Below, one piece after another: positions 1-6,583 of a stretch of 44,569 nt of DNA; the first letter of the stretch is position 1; the number at the start of each line of letters is the position of its first letter. A program made the translations under genes and the position numbers. The stretch is taken from the NCBI GenBank assembly GCA_018223105.1, contig JAAEYY010000003.1, forward strand, positions 38,955 to 83,523, written 5' to 3'. This DNA comes from a bacterium. GTDB taxonomy: Bacteria; Bacteroidota; Bacteroidia; NS11-12g; UBA9320. The notes under the pieces were generated by a model. The model was not told where the DNA came from. It was given only the letters and a program-made list of their open reading frames with translations, and ran no database searches.

Positions 1-20
1 TTCGAATCCTCTCGGGTGCA
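1..20 (+). tRNA. 3' end of a tRNA gene, cut by the window edge
   Basis: The first bases read as a T loop TTCGAAT (1-7), the 3' side of a 5-bp T stem (CCTCT, 8-12), the 3' acceptor strand CGGGTGC (13-19) and a discriminator A (20). The missing 5' acceptor strand should be GCACCCG. No CCA is encoded, as is common in Bacteroidota. The anticodon lies outside the window, so the amino acid cannot be assigned. The same 3' end recurs, interrupted, at 126-162. Confidence 0.6.
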
Positions 21-125
21 CGACACACAGAAACTGAAACCGAAATAGTTCGAGTACGGATTAAACGGGGTTCGCGAATAACACTTGATACATGAACTCC
101 AATAAAAATCAATTAATAAGTCAAT

Positions 126-162
126 AATCCTCTCGGGCCTGCCTATCGACAGATAGGTGCAC
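126..162 (+). repeat. Interrupted copy of the tRNA 3' end with a 20-bp palindromic insert
   Basis: Bases 126-137 (AATCCTCTCGGG) repeat the tRNA 3' end at 5-16, and 158-162 (TGCAC) repeat 17-21. Between the two parts sits a 20-bp insert, 138-157, carrying a perfect hairpin CCTATC-gaca-GATAGG (142-157). Removing the insert restores a contiguous 17-bp copy. This looks like an attachment-site or duplication remnant invaded by a small REP-like palindrome. The identities are directly visible; the mechanism is inference. Confidence 0.6.
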
Positions 163-180
163 AATATAAAGTTCTCCTTC

Positions 181-196
181 TCCGCCGGCTGGCGGA
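181..196. repeat. GC-rich palindrome, REP-like
   Basis: TCCGCC-GGCT-GGCGGA is a perfect 6-bp inverted repeat in otherwise AT-rich DNA, and GGCGGA occurs again at 200-205. It lies 23 bp after the palindrome in the tRNA-end copy. Together they resemble the short dispersed palindromes of Bacteroidota intergenic DNA. One window cannot show whether it is dispersed in this genome. Confidence 0.45.
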
Positions 197-228
197 TACG
201 GCGGATGTGGATTGGTTTCTTTGGAATA

Positions 229-381
229 ACCTCTACCATGCTAGCTGATTCGAGGTTTGCAGAATCTAGCTCAACTCCACCATTTTGTGAGAACACCTGG
301 ATTATGGCGTTCCTCCATGATCCTGGGTCGGTCGTGAAGTGGATTTTCGCCTACCAGCCCTTCGCAGGTCTGGGGCTTTTT
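229..381 (+). ncRNA. Candidate structured small RNA (unassigned)
   Basis: This stretch has no credible gene but folds well on the plus strand. Hairpin 1 has arms AGCTGATTC (243-251) and GAATCtAGCT (262-271) with one bulge. Hairpin 2 has GGATTATGG (299-307) and CCATGATCC (315-323), extended through a T/T mismatch to 296-326. It ends in a terminator-like hairpin at 356-377 followed by T's. A poor -7 element (TTTCTTTG, 216-223, one mismatch to TAnnTTTG) precedes it. I do not recognise an RNA family. The start coordinate is a guess from the -7 position. Confidence 0.3.
356..381 (+). terminator. Probable Rho-independent terminator, plus strand
   Basis: AGCCC (356-360) pairs with GGGCT (373-377) across a 12-nt loop and is followed by TTTTT within 377-381. 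It would end a plus-strand transcript from the structured region at about 229-355 or from the upstream tRNA. Confidence 0.45.
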
Positions 382-425
382 ATTAGCAAGAATACTCAAG
401 TGTGACTTGGTATTCTTGCTAATAA
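380..425. repeat. Perfect 16-bp inverted repeat between opposing transcripts
   Basis: TTATTAGCAAGAATAC (380-395) is the exact reverse complement of 410-425, with a 14-nt loop. With one A bulge the stem extends outward into GGCTTTTT/AAAAAAGCC to about 22 bp. It lies directly between the plus-strand terminator at 356-381 and the minus-strand tRNA terminator, so it probably helps block opposing transcription. Confidence 0.55.
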
Positions 426-451
426 AAAAGCCTGCACTCTCGCACAGGCTT
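424..451 (-). terminator. Rho-independent terminator of the tRNA-Arg gene
   Basis: Read on the minus strand, AAGCCTG (451-445) pairs perfectly with CAGGCTT (434-428) over a 10-nt loop and runs into a T tract (429-424). It begins 12 nt downstream of the tRNA-Arg 3' end. Confidence 0.8.
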
Positions 452-462
452 CAATCATCAAG

Positions 463-536
463 TGACCTCGCCAGGATTCAAACCTGGAACCTTCTGAGCC
501 GTAATCAGATGCGCTATTCAGTTGCGCCACGAGGCC
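463..536 (-). tRNA. tRNA-Arg (anticodon ACG)
   Basis: The minus strand folds as a complete cloverleaf. The acceptor is GGCCTCG with CGAGGTC and discriminator A; the D arm is GGCGC...GCGC. The anticodon stem TCTGA/TCAGA encloses the loop TTACGGC, giving anticodon ACG (read as ICG after deamination). The T arm is CCAGG-TTTGAAT-CCTGG. The length is 74 nt and no CCA is encoded. It has its own -7 promoter element at 552-559 and a terminator at 424-451, so it appears to be a single-gene transcription unit. Confidence 0.95.
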
Positions 537-551
537 GTTAAAATTGTGGCG

Positions 552-559
552 CAAATATA
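552..559 (-). promoter_or_regulatory. -7 promoter element of tRNA-Arg
   Basis: On the minus strand this reads TATATTTG, an exact match to the Bacteroidota -7 consensus TAnnTTTG, 16 nt before the mature tRNA 5' end. No clear -33 TTG is seen at the usual distance. Confidence 0.55.
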
Positions 560-583
560 ATGAACCTGATTAATTCTGTAATA

Positions 584-961
584 TTATCTGTAGGTATTCT
601 CAAAGGAATTTTCTTTCTTCCTTAAAATCGTACCCAACATTGTCGTACCCGACTCAATTCCAATAATCATTTTTAGTAATGCTTTCTTCATTGCACTTAA
701 AAACATGAGATGCAACTGAAGATTTCTTTTCCTTTTTAGTCTCGCTTTTGGCTTAAGCTTTACCTCTGTTTCCGGTCGATCTTCACTCGGCAACTTTAAA
801 TCTTCATATTCCTTAACCGCTGTTTCACCGAACATTACAGAGGAAATAAACTCTGTGATTTTATATTCCATTTGAAGGAAAAAACCACTTAAAACTTCAA
901 TAAATGACTTCATAACACTTAATTCTTTGAGGTTAAACTGTAAACTTATAACGTGATTCAT
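584..961 (-). CDS. Hypothetical protein, 125 aa
   Basis: I do not recognise this protein. It has a hydrophobic/amphipathic N-terminal half, a charged middle (about residues 50-80) rich in Lys, Arg and Glu with a KPKARLKRKRN basic patch, and a second hydrophobic helix (about 82-105). No enzymatic motif is visible. ATG at 961 gives 125 residues; a second ATG at 913 (Met17) is equally possible. It is transcribed away from the CTTAA array and could share that control region with the divergent gene at 1110. Whether it is expressed is uncertain: the product is small and low-complexity, and lies just upstream of a tRNA gene on the same strand. Confidence 0.45.
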   Translation of the reverse strand: MNHVISLQFNLKELSVMKSFIEVLSGFFLQMEYKITEFISSVMFGETAVKEYEDLKLPSEDRPETEVKLKPKARLKRKRNLQLHLMFLSAMKKALLKMIIGIESGTTMLGTILRKKENSFENTYR

Positions 962-1000
962 GTCTCAATATTACAATATGATACCACTGATTATCAATAT

Positions 1001-1089
1001 ATTAAGCGATTTGTTGAAGGCTTAATCCAGCTTAAAACAACTTAAGATGACTTAAATTAAGCTGCTTAACTTTACTTAATTTAACTTAA
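1001..1089. promoter_or_regulatory. CTTAA array phased at 10 bp with GCTTAA inverted repeats (putative operator)
   Basis: CTTAA starts at 1021, 1031, 1041, 1051, then 1065, 1075 and 1085: two runs with exact 10-bp spacing separated by 14 bp. Two inverted repeats of the same half-site are embedded: ATTAAGC (1001-1007) with GCTTAAT (1020-1026), and the 13-bp palindrome TTAAGC-T-GCTTAA (1057-1069). The array runs up to the -7 element at 1097-1104. Helical phasing puts all copies on one DNA face, as expected for cooperative protein binding. The pattern is seen directly; the operator role is inferred. Confidence 0.6.
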
Positions 1090-1096
1090 TTGTTTA

Positions 1097-1104
1097 TATT
1101 TTTG
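1097..1104 (+). promoter_or_regulatory. -7 promoter element for the gene at 1110
   Basis: TATTTTTG matches TAnnTTTG exactly, 5 bp before the TTG codon at 1110 and directly after the CTTAA array. If used, transcription would begin near 1110, so either the mRNA is leaderless or translation starts at the ATG at 1155. No -33 TTG is visible; CTTAA repeats occupy that position. Confidence 0.5.
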
Positions 1105-1109
1105 TAGGG

Positions 1110-2201
1110 TTGAGACTCAGTCATAACATACCCGCTGCTGAATACTATACTCAAATGATCGTTGGACTTAGTCCGCAAGTTAGAAAGGTGTATGGTATTC
1201 TTCGATATAATAACGAAGCGTTCAGTGCTTGGTTAGATCATGAAGAGTGGAATGTTGATCAAAAACTGAAATCGTTTATTGAAAGTGCGAATTCCGGCTG
1301 GTATGCAGAGTATGAACTTCCAATAAGCTCTACCCGAAAAGTGGGACAATCCGGACTTGAAGCCGAATTGGATAGAGATCATCTCCTACTGCGAAACATA
1401 AACTGTGCTGAAGGACAGCTCTTTTTTATTGTTCAATGCAGTCCGGTTTCAATGAGTACCCAGAATTACCTTAATGCCAGTGAGAAAAAACTAATTGAAC
1501 AGTTGCTCCGAGGCATCATCAATAAAGCTATTGAACAACGTGAGAAGGATCTGAACTTGCTCAAACGTCTTGCAAAATCAAGTGAAACCTCTATTCTCAC
1601 TATTCAAGCGCTGGAACAAAAATTAGAGCAACGAGATCAATACTTTGAAAACCATTTGGGACAGGTGCTTCGAATGAGCATTCAAAGACTTGAGAAAAAG
1701 TTTGGAGTGAAAATAAACTATGCCCGAGACTTTTTAAAAGCATTGGTAGATCATCAAGGTCCTATGGAGAACATAGAGTCTTTATTGGAACAAGAAATTG
1801 AACTAGCTTCAAACCTAGCATTACTCGGCGGTGAAAATGAGATTCACCTGCATCCAAGCATGCTTAAAAAGGTTGCACAGCCTGTATCAAATACAGCGGG
1901 AACAGAGACATTAAAACTCGGTAGATATACTAAGACATACATCTTACTCGATCGATATGAGAAATCTGCTGAACGAGTTCAGAGTGCAGGTAAAAGTATA
2001 ATTGGGAAACATATTGGAGAGTACTGCGAACCCTCAATATCTAATGCAGCAATTACCGATGCATTAAACAAGCATGCTCGTAAAATCTATGAATTATTTG
2101 AACGCTATCCTGAACGTTGGCCCATTCTTAGGTCTGAATTTCGTTCTATTGCCAATATCATGGAGAAAGAAACCGAACGACGCAGGGCAAGTGGAGCTTA
2201 A
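1110..2201 (+). CDS. Unknown protein with coiled coil and possible C-terminal HTH
   Basis: This is a soluble 363-residue protein without signal peptide or membrane segment. Residues 1-120 form an alpha/beta region of no recognised family. A coiled coil runs from about 125 to 195. Residues 196-240 (KKFGVKINYARDFLKALVDH onward) recall the lid/tail of AAA+ regulators. The C-terminus, about 275-350, is rich in helices, with ISNAAITDALNKHARKI looking like a recognition-helix segment, then ERYPERWPILRSEFRSI. I infer a DNA-binding regulator but cannot name a family. The open frame begins with TTG at 1110; ATG at 1155 (Met16) fits the promoter better. The CTTAA array in front suggests autoregulation. 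Its stop shares TTAA (2198-2201) with the convergent gene. Confidence 0.75.
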   Translation: MRLSHNIPAAEYYTQMIVGLSPQVRKVYGILRYNNEAFSAWLDHEEWNVDQKLKSFIESANSGWYAEYELPISSTRKVGQSGLEAELDRDHLLLRNINCAEGQLFFIVQCSPVSMSTQNYLNASEKKLIEQLLRGIINKAIEQREKDLNLLKRLAKSSETSILTIQALEQKLEQRDQYFENHLGQVLRMSIQRLEKKFGVKINYARDFLKALVDHQGPMENIESLLEQEIELASNLALLGGENEIHLHPSMLKKVAQPVSNTAGTETLKLGRYTKTYILLDRYEKSAERVQSAGKSIIGKHIGEYCEPSISNAAITDALNKHARKIYELFERYPERWPILRSEFRSIANIMEKETERRRASGA

Positions 2202-3085
2202 TTCTTAGGTTTAATAATGAAAAAACCATCATCTCCTTCTTCCTGATATAAGGGCATGAAAATATTGGCATCTTTAGCTGCTTGAATTAGGCCAAACTTA
2301 TTTCGCGCTAATATTTCGCCTTTATATACCTTTTGAAAATTAGTAAATCCCGGCTCCATTTTAAATTGTTCTTCCGCTTGGATTTCGTATCGCTCATCTA
2401 AAATAAAATGAGAATGCACCGGTTTAAGCTCTTCATCCAGTAACTCCTCCACAGACTGAATAAATACATCAGTAGCATTGGTTATAAAACCACTGTGAAT
2501 CATACTTAAAAGTATAAACGCTCTGTGCTTCAATACACTTGTAGCAGACTCGTGTTGGCCCGCTTCAAAAGCCAGACCACATCCCTTATCTGAGAACCAA
2601 TCCAGCATTGTTCCTTCCAACAAGCCATCTAAACCGGTCACATAGGGCACCTTAAAGGACTCAATAAACTCTGAATATTTTTGGTTTTGACGTGTTACAA
2701 TAAATGGTATAGTTGGAGCAGAAGTGGTATGTAGGTCTAATAAAAATGCTGCATCCCGATTTGATCCTAATGAGGCTTCAATTTCACCTTTAAGCCTTAA
2801 CATTTCATTCATTTCATGCGACTTTTGAAAGTCGGGATCCTCCATATTTCGCTTCCAAATACGATTTAAATCAAGGTCAATAAATCGTTTCCCTTGTTTC
2901 AAAGCTTCCAAATTCCCCCTTAAAGCAATAGCTTTACCTTTAAAGGCAAATGCTGAATGTCTCAATTCTGAGAAAACTTGTTCCAATGCTTTAGTGCCAG
3001 GGTATTCATTCCCGTGTATACCTGCAACATACAGCAATAATGGGCCGCCTTCCTCCCCAATAATTTCATCAATTTTTCGCTCCAC
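2198..3085 (-). CDS. Succinylglutamate desuccinylase/aspartoacylase family hydrolase
   Basis: This is a zinc-dependent carboxypeptidase-fold amidohydrolase of the AstE/AspA family, 295 aa. GIHGNEYPG supplies the paired ligands His24 and Glu27, DLDLNRIW carries the substrate-carboxylate Arg75, and LDLHTTS carries the third ligand His119. The family cleaves N-acyl amino acids to a carboxylate and a free amino acid; the substrate here is unknown. It starts with GTG at 3085, preceded by AGGAG that overlaps the end of the upstream GCS2-CBS gene, with 2 nt between the frames, so the two are surely co-expressed. A ligase next to an amidase suggests opposing steps on the same N-acyl or peptide-like compound, which is inference. 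Confidence 0.85.
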   Translation of the reverse strand: MERKIDEIIGEEGGPLLLYVAGIHGNEYPGTKALEQVFSELRHSAFAFKGKAIALRGNLEALKQGKRFIDLDLNRIWKRNMEDPDFQKSHEMNEMLRLKGEIEASLGSNRDAAFLLDLHTTSAPTIPFIVTRQNQKYSEFIESFKVPYVTGLDGLLEGTMLDWFSDKGCGLAFEAGQHESATSVLKHRAFILLSMIHSGFITNATDVFIQSVEELLDEELKPVHSHFILDERYEIQAEEQFKMEPGFTNFQKVYKGEILARNKFGLIQAAKDANIFMPLYQEEGDDGFFIIKPKN

Positions 3086-3087
3086 TC

Positions 3088-4980
3088 CTATCTTTCGAAT
3101 GCTTTTGTCATTTGTGCTACTTGAACGATATCACTTTCATTCACAATTCCTTCTATATGTTTATCGTGAACTACTAATAAAGAAGAACATCGTTCCTTGG
3201 CCATAATATTAACTGCTTCCACTGTTGATGTGTCTGCACTTACTGCGATAAAGTTTTTGTGCATGAGCTCTGAAACTGTATCCGGTCTTTGTGAAGGATC
3301 CATACTCAAATACTTCAATAGGTCTTGAATTCCTATTAAGCCAACTAATTCATTTTTAGCGTTTTCCACCGGAATACTTTTAACCGCTTTCCAATCCATC
3401 ATATTAATTACCAGATCTACGAGATCATCTTCCCGCACAATAAGTACATCAGTTTCCATAATGTCACTCACCTTATTAAACTTCTTGTAAGTTTCAAGCG
3501 CTTCTTCCTTAATATTCTTCCATTTATGTACGGGTTGTGAGCCCATTTGATTTTCATAAATGGCCTTAGTAATACTTCTGCTAGCTTCATTGGCAGTAGA
3601 GCGCTTCAATAAAGTGGTAAAATTATCGATCATCCAGGTTGATCCATTTTTATTCAATGAAATCCTTTTCTCAATCACACCCAGCAGGTCTTTAATTGTT
3701 TCTTCCTTTATCTTGGCTTTCTGAAGTCCGGCTCTAGCAATGGGCAGCAACACTTTTCGAATAAGACGATGTGAACTTTGCGTTTTACCAAACCATCTAA
3801 ATTGTGAATCAAGTCCATTTCTGCATGCCAGATAGAAATTATACCTACAATCTTCAAAAGCTGCTTTGTCGTAAAGGTTTTTATAATCCTCCGGCATTCC
3901 ATGCATTAAACCGAGCCAAAATGCAGCATTTGCCATCTCGTCTTTAACTGTTGGTCCTGAAGGAATATAGCGATTCTCAATTCTGAGATGAGCCTTTCCT
4001 CCGCCAACACCGTAACAAGCTCTATTCCACTTGTAAACCGTGCTATTATGCATCTTTAATGCTTCTAGTTGAGGTATTTTGCCTTCTTTAAGCATTGCTA
4101 TGCTGTCTTCCTCCATTTCTGTAGCAAACAGAAAATTAAAACGACTTACATTGTCTTTATATAAATCAACTACAGTGCCTCTTAACCAATCTTTACCAAA
4201 GGTTACTCTCGGTTCTTGTTCTCTTTTGATATTAGTGGATGACCGCGTATCAACACTTTGTTGAAATAATGCAATTCGCGTTTCTTTCCATAGGCGTTTA
4301 CCCAGTAATAATGGCGAATTTGCAGTTACTGCCATTACCGGCCCTGCAATCATCTGCGCCCAATTATATTTATCTGTAAATTCATCAGGCTCTATTTGAA
4401 GGTGTACCTGGAAACTCGTATTACATGCTTCAAACAGAATATTAGTATGATTAGTAATGAGTTCGTCTATCCCCATGATATGAAGTTCAAAATCAGAACC
4501 GCGTTGCCCCTTCATACTCTCATTCAAGGCTTCGTAGCGAGGATTGGGGGTCATGTATTCAAACTCCAGATGCTTTTTTCTAAGTGTGGGAAGTATCCCT
4601 GTCATTAGAATTCTTGTTTCGGTTTTATCTGCAACCTTATTTGCTTTCTCGAGTAGTTTCCGCAATTGCTTTTCCATTCTCTCAAAGCAATCTCCTTTAA
4701 ATTCAAAAGGATCAAGGTTGGCTTCAATGTTAAATTTTGCAATTTCAGGAACGAAATGAGCATCGTTCACTGCTTTCAATAAAGCCAGATTATTGGTTGA
4801 AGGACTATATTCTTTATCTATAAGACACAACTCTTGTTCGGCACCAATTCTAGTAATACCGGATTCTATCAGGCCTTTATTCAGCATTATTTCCAATGCT
4901 TTGATATCATTGAGAAGTAAGCGAGTGAATCGTTTCTTTGCCTCTAAAGATGTTAGTTTTAAAACAGAAGGTGATCCCAT
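3088..4980 (-). CDS. GCS2-type glutamate-cysteine ligase-like protein with C-terminal CBS pair
   Basis: The 630-residue protein begins with a carboxylate-amine ligase domain of the glutamate-cysteine ligase type 2 fold (about residues 35-440, IGAEQELCLID near the start). It ends with two CBS domains (about 500-560, VSDIMETDVLIV, and 565-625, VSELMHKNFIAV). CBS pairs usually bind adenine nucleotides, so activity may respond to energy charge. Known GCS2 members join glutamate to an amine in an ATP-dependent reaction; whether this one makes gamma-glutamylcysteine cannot be told from sequence. It is followed after 2 nt by the aspartoacylase-like gene. A palindrome at 5017-5029 upstream matches one in front of the gene at 1110. 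Confidence 0.85.
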   Translation of the reverse strand: MGSPSVLKLTSLEAKKRFTRLLLNDIKALEIMLNKGLIESGITRIGAEQELCLIDKEYSPSTNNLALLKAVNDAHFVPEIAKFNIEANLDPFEFKGDCFERMEKQLRKLLEKANKVADKTETRILMTGILPTLRKKHLEFEYMTPNPRYEALNESMKGQRGSDFELHIMGIDELITNHTNILFEACNTSFQVHLQIEPDEFTDKYNWAQMIAGPVMAVTANSPLLLGKRLWKETRIALFQQSVDTRSSTNIKREQEPRVTFGKDWLRGTVVDLYKDNVSRFNFLFATEMEEDSIAMLKEGKIPQLEALKMHNSTVYKWNRACYGVGGGKAHLRIENRYIPSGPTVKDEMANAAFWLGLMHGMPEDYKNLYDKAAFEDCRYNFYLACRNGLDSQFRWFGKTQSSHRLIRKVLLPIARAGLQKAKIKEETIKDLLGVIEKRISLNKNGSTWMIDNFTTLLKRSTANEASRSITKAIYENQMGSQPVHKWKNIKEEALETYKKFNKVSDIMETDVLIVREDDLVDLVINMMDWKAVKSIPVENAKNELVGLIGIQDLLKYLSMDPSQRPDTVSELMHKNFIAVSADTSTVEAVNIMAKERCSSLLVVHDKHIEGIVNESDIVQVAQMTKAFER

Positions 4981-4995
4981 GACATTATAGGCTTG

Positions 4996-5029
4996 CTAAA
5001 ATACATAAATATTTTGCTAAGCTGCTTAG
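4996..5029 (-). promoter_or_regulatory. Likely promoter and operator of the GCS2-CBS gene
   Basis: On the minus strand TATTTTAG (5003-4996) matches TAnnTTTG with one mismatch, 15 bp before the ATG. The perfect palindrome CTAAGC-T-GCTTAG (5017-5029) sits over the expected -33 position. Its core TAAGCTGCTTA (5018-5028) is identical to 1058-1068 in the CTTAA array. The palindrome and the identity are seen; regulation by a common factor is inferred. Confidence 0.4.
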
Positions 5030-5047
5030 TCTGTGAGGAATACTGTT

Positions 5048-6131
5048 TTACTGCTGCTGGCTCAACAAGTATGCTTTTGAAAATGCTTCAAGATCTCCAT
5101 CCATTACCGCTTGAACATTCGATGTCTCTTCGCCTGTTCTAACATCTTTCACCAATTTATAAGGATGCATCACGTAATTTCGGATTTGACTGCCCCATTC
5201 TATTTTCATTTTTCCGCTTTCAATTTCCGCTCTGGCAGCCGTTCTCTTTCGAATTTCAATATCATACAGCTGCGATTTCAGCATTTTTAAGGCTCTTTCT
5301 TTATTCGCGAGCTGAGAACGTTCTTTCTGACACTCAATTGCCAAACCGGTTGGGGCATGATGCAATCTAACTGCAGTTTCCACCTTGTTCACATTCTGAC
5401 CACCTTTACCACCGGATCTATATGTATCCCAGCTGATATCAGCAGGGTTAATTTCAATTTGAATGGTATCATCTACGATAGGAAATACATATACTGAGGC
5501 AAATGAAGTATGCCTTCTGTTTGAACTGTCAAATGGTGAAATCCGCACTAGTCTGTGAACGCCATTCTCTCCTTTGAGGTAACCGAAGGCAAAATCACCG
5601 CTAATCTCTATTCGGCAACTTTTAATTCCGGCAACATCACCTTCCACTTCGTCTTCTACACTGGCTTTAAACCCATTTTTTTCAGCCCACATGAGGTACA
5701 TCCGCATGAGCATGGATGCCCAGTCATTGCTTTCCGTTCCACCGGCACCTGCATTTATCTCTAAAATTGCGTCGAGCTGATCCTCTTCGCCGCTCATCAT
5801 GTTTTTGAATTCAAGATCTTCAAGAAGTGTGATTGTTTTTTGGTATTTCTGCTCGATTTCATCGTCTACAGGCTCACCTGCTTCTTTAAACTCGAGTAAT
5901 ACCTCAATTTCTTCCACGCCTTCGCCTACTTCGGCATATGCGTCGGTCCAGATTTTCTTCTTTTTGATGGCTCGCAGATGAGCTTCTGCTTTTTCCGGAT
6001 CATCCCAAAATCCGGGATCTTGTGTTTGGAGTTCTTCTTCTTCTATGAGGGCCAGATTCCTAGCAATGTCAAAGATAACCTCCCAAAGCCTCGTATCGGC
6101 TTCTTATATCATTAAACTGATCTTGAGTCAT
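5048..6131 (-). CDS. prfB: Peptide chain release factor 2, programmed +1 frameshift
   Basis: RF2 ends translation at UGA and UAA. The gene is read in two segments. Codons 1-20 (6131-6072) end MTQDQFNDI...GGYL before an in-frame TGA (6071-6069). Skipping T6071 continues as GAC ATT GCT..., giving a 360-residue protein, the normal RF2 length. The tRNA-mimic tripeptide is SPF (198-200) and the catalytic loop is GGQ (243-245, in [11 protein letters not shown]). The frameshift makes synthesis depend on RF2 shortage at its own UGA. The start ATG overlaps the stop of the preceding 109-aa gene as TAATG. RF3 is also encoded, at 15832-17427. Confidence 0.97.
6068..6083 (-). promoter_or_regulatory. RF2 +1 frameshift signal
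   Basis: The minus strand reads GGA GGT TAT CTT TGA C. It has an SD-like GGAGGT, the slippery CTT codon and the TGA C context, spaced as in the classical prfB autoregulatory site. It is notable because Bacteroidota rarely rely on SD pairing for initiation, yet the SD-like element is retained here. Confidence 0.93.
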
Positions 6132-6460
6132 TAATATAATACCCCTTTAATTCTATCTCTAATCTCTCTTATTTCCTCTCTGTTTGCTTCATTATTGCAA
6201 TTCAACATGAGTTCAATAAGATATTCCAGATCAGACATATCGCCTATCTCCTCTTCTTCCACATAACCAAGATCAAAATTGCCTTCAGATTCAATGTACT
6301 CGTAAGACAATCTGCAGATCTTAACTATTGTTGGATCGTTCTCCTCCAACGCAAGGGTGCGTATTTCTTTGAAATACTCAATAACTTTTTCAGCATCAAA
6401 CCCCTTTTTTGCCTCTTTTAATAAATTATTTAAGGCTAGATTTGCCTTTGCTTCTCTCAT
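6131..6460 (-). CDS. Small acidic helical protein upstream of prfB
   Basis: This 109-residue protein is predicted to be all-helical and strongly acidic (EEEEIGDMSDLEYLIELML around residues 69-87). It has no signal peptide, membrane segment or known catalytic motif, and I do not recognise the family. Its stop codon overlaps the prfB start (TAATG), so the two are translationally coupled and the protein lies in the release factor operon. A role linked to translation would be a guess. Start is ATG at 6460; the upstream minus-strand sequence TATTTTCG is one mismatch from a -7 element. Confidence 0.75.
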   Translation of the reverse strand: MREAKANLALNNLLKEAKKGFDAEKVIEYFKEIRTLALEENDPTIVKICRLSYEYIESEGNFDLGYVEEEEIGDMSDLEYLIELMLNCNNEANREEIREIRDRIKGVLY

Positions 6461-6583
6461 TATCCTAAATTTTGTGGCGAAAATAATTTTTAAATTGTTA
6501 CCTCCTTGCTAAAGGGATTTAATTTTATCACAGAAACAAACATTTTTGCTTAGTTAGAGATTCTATTAGAGGAAAAAGTCGGA

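Noticed and set aside
157..405. Plus-strand open frame of 82 codons
   Set aside because: Its first codons are made of the palindromic repeats and it runs through the structured region and terminator hairpins; composition is not protein-like.
380..425. Long inverted repeat as a Rho-independent terminator in its own right
   Set aside because: Neither strand has a T tract directly after the stem; the true terminators are the adjacent hairpins at 356-381 and 424-451.
5048..5917. Apparent N-terminally truncated RF2
   Set aside because: The missing N-terminus is present upstream and joined by the standard TAT CTT TGA C +1 frameshift, giving a full 360-residue protein.
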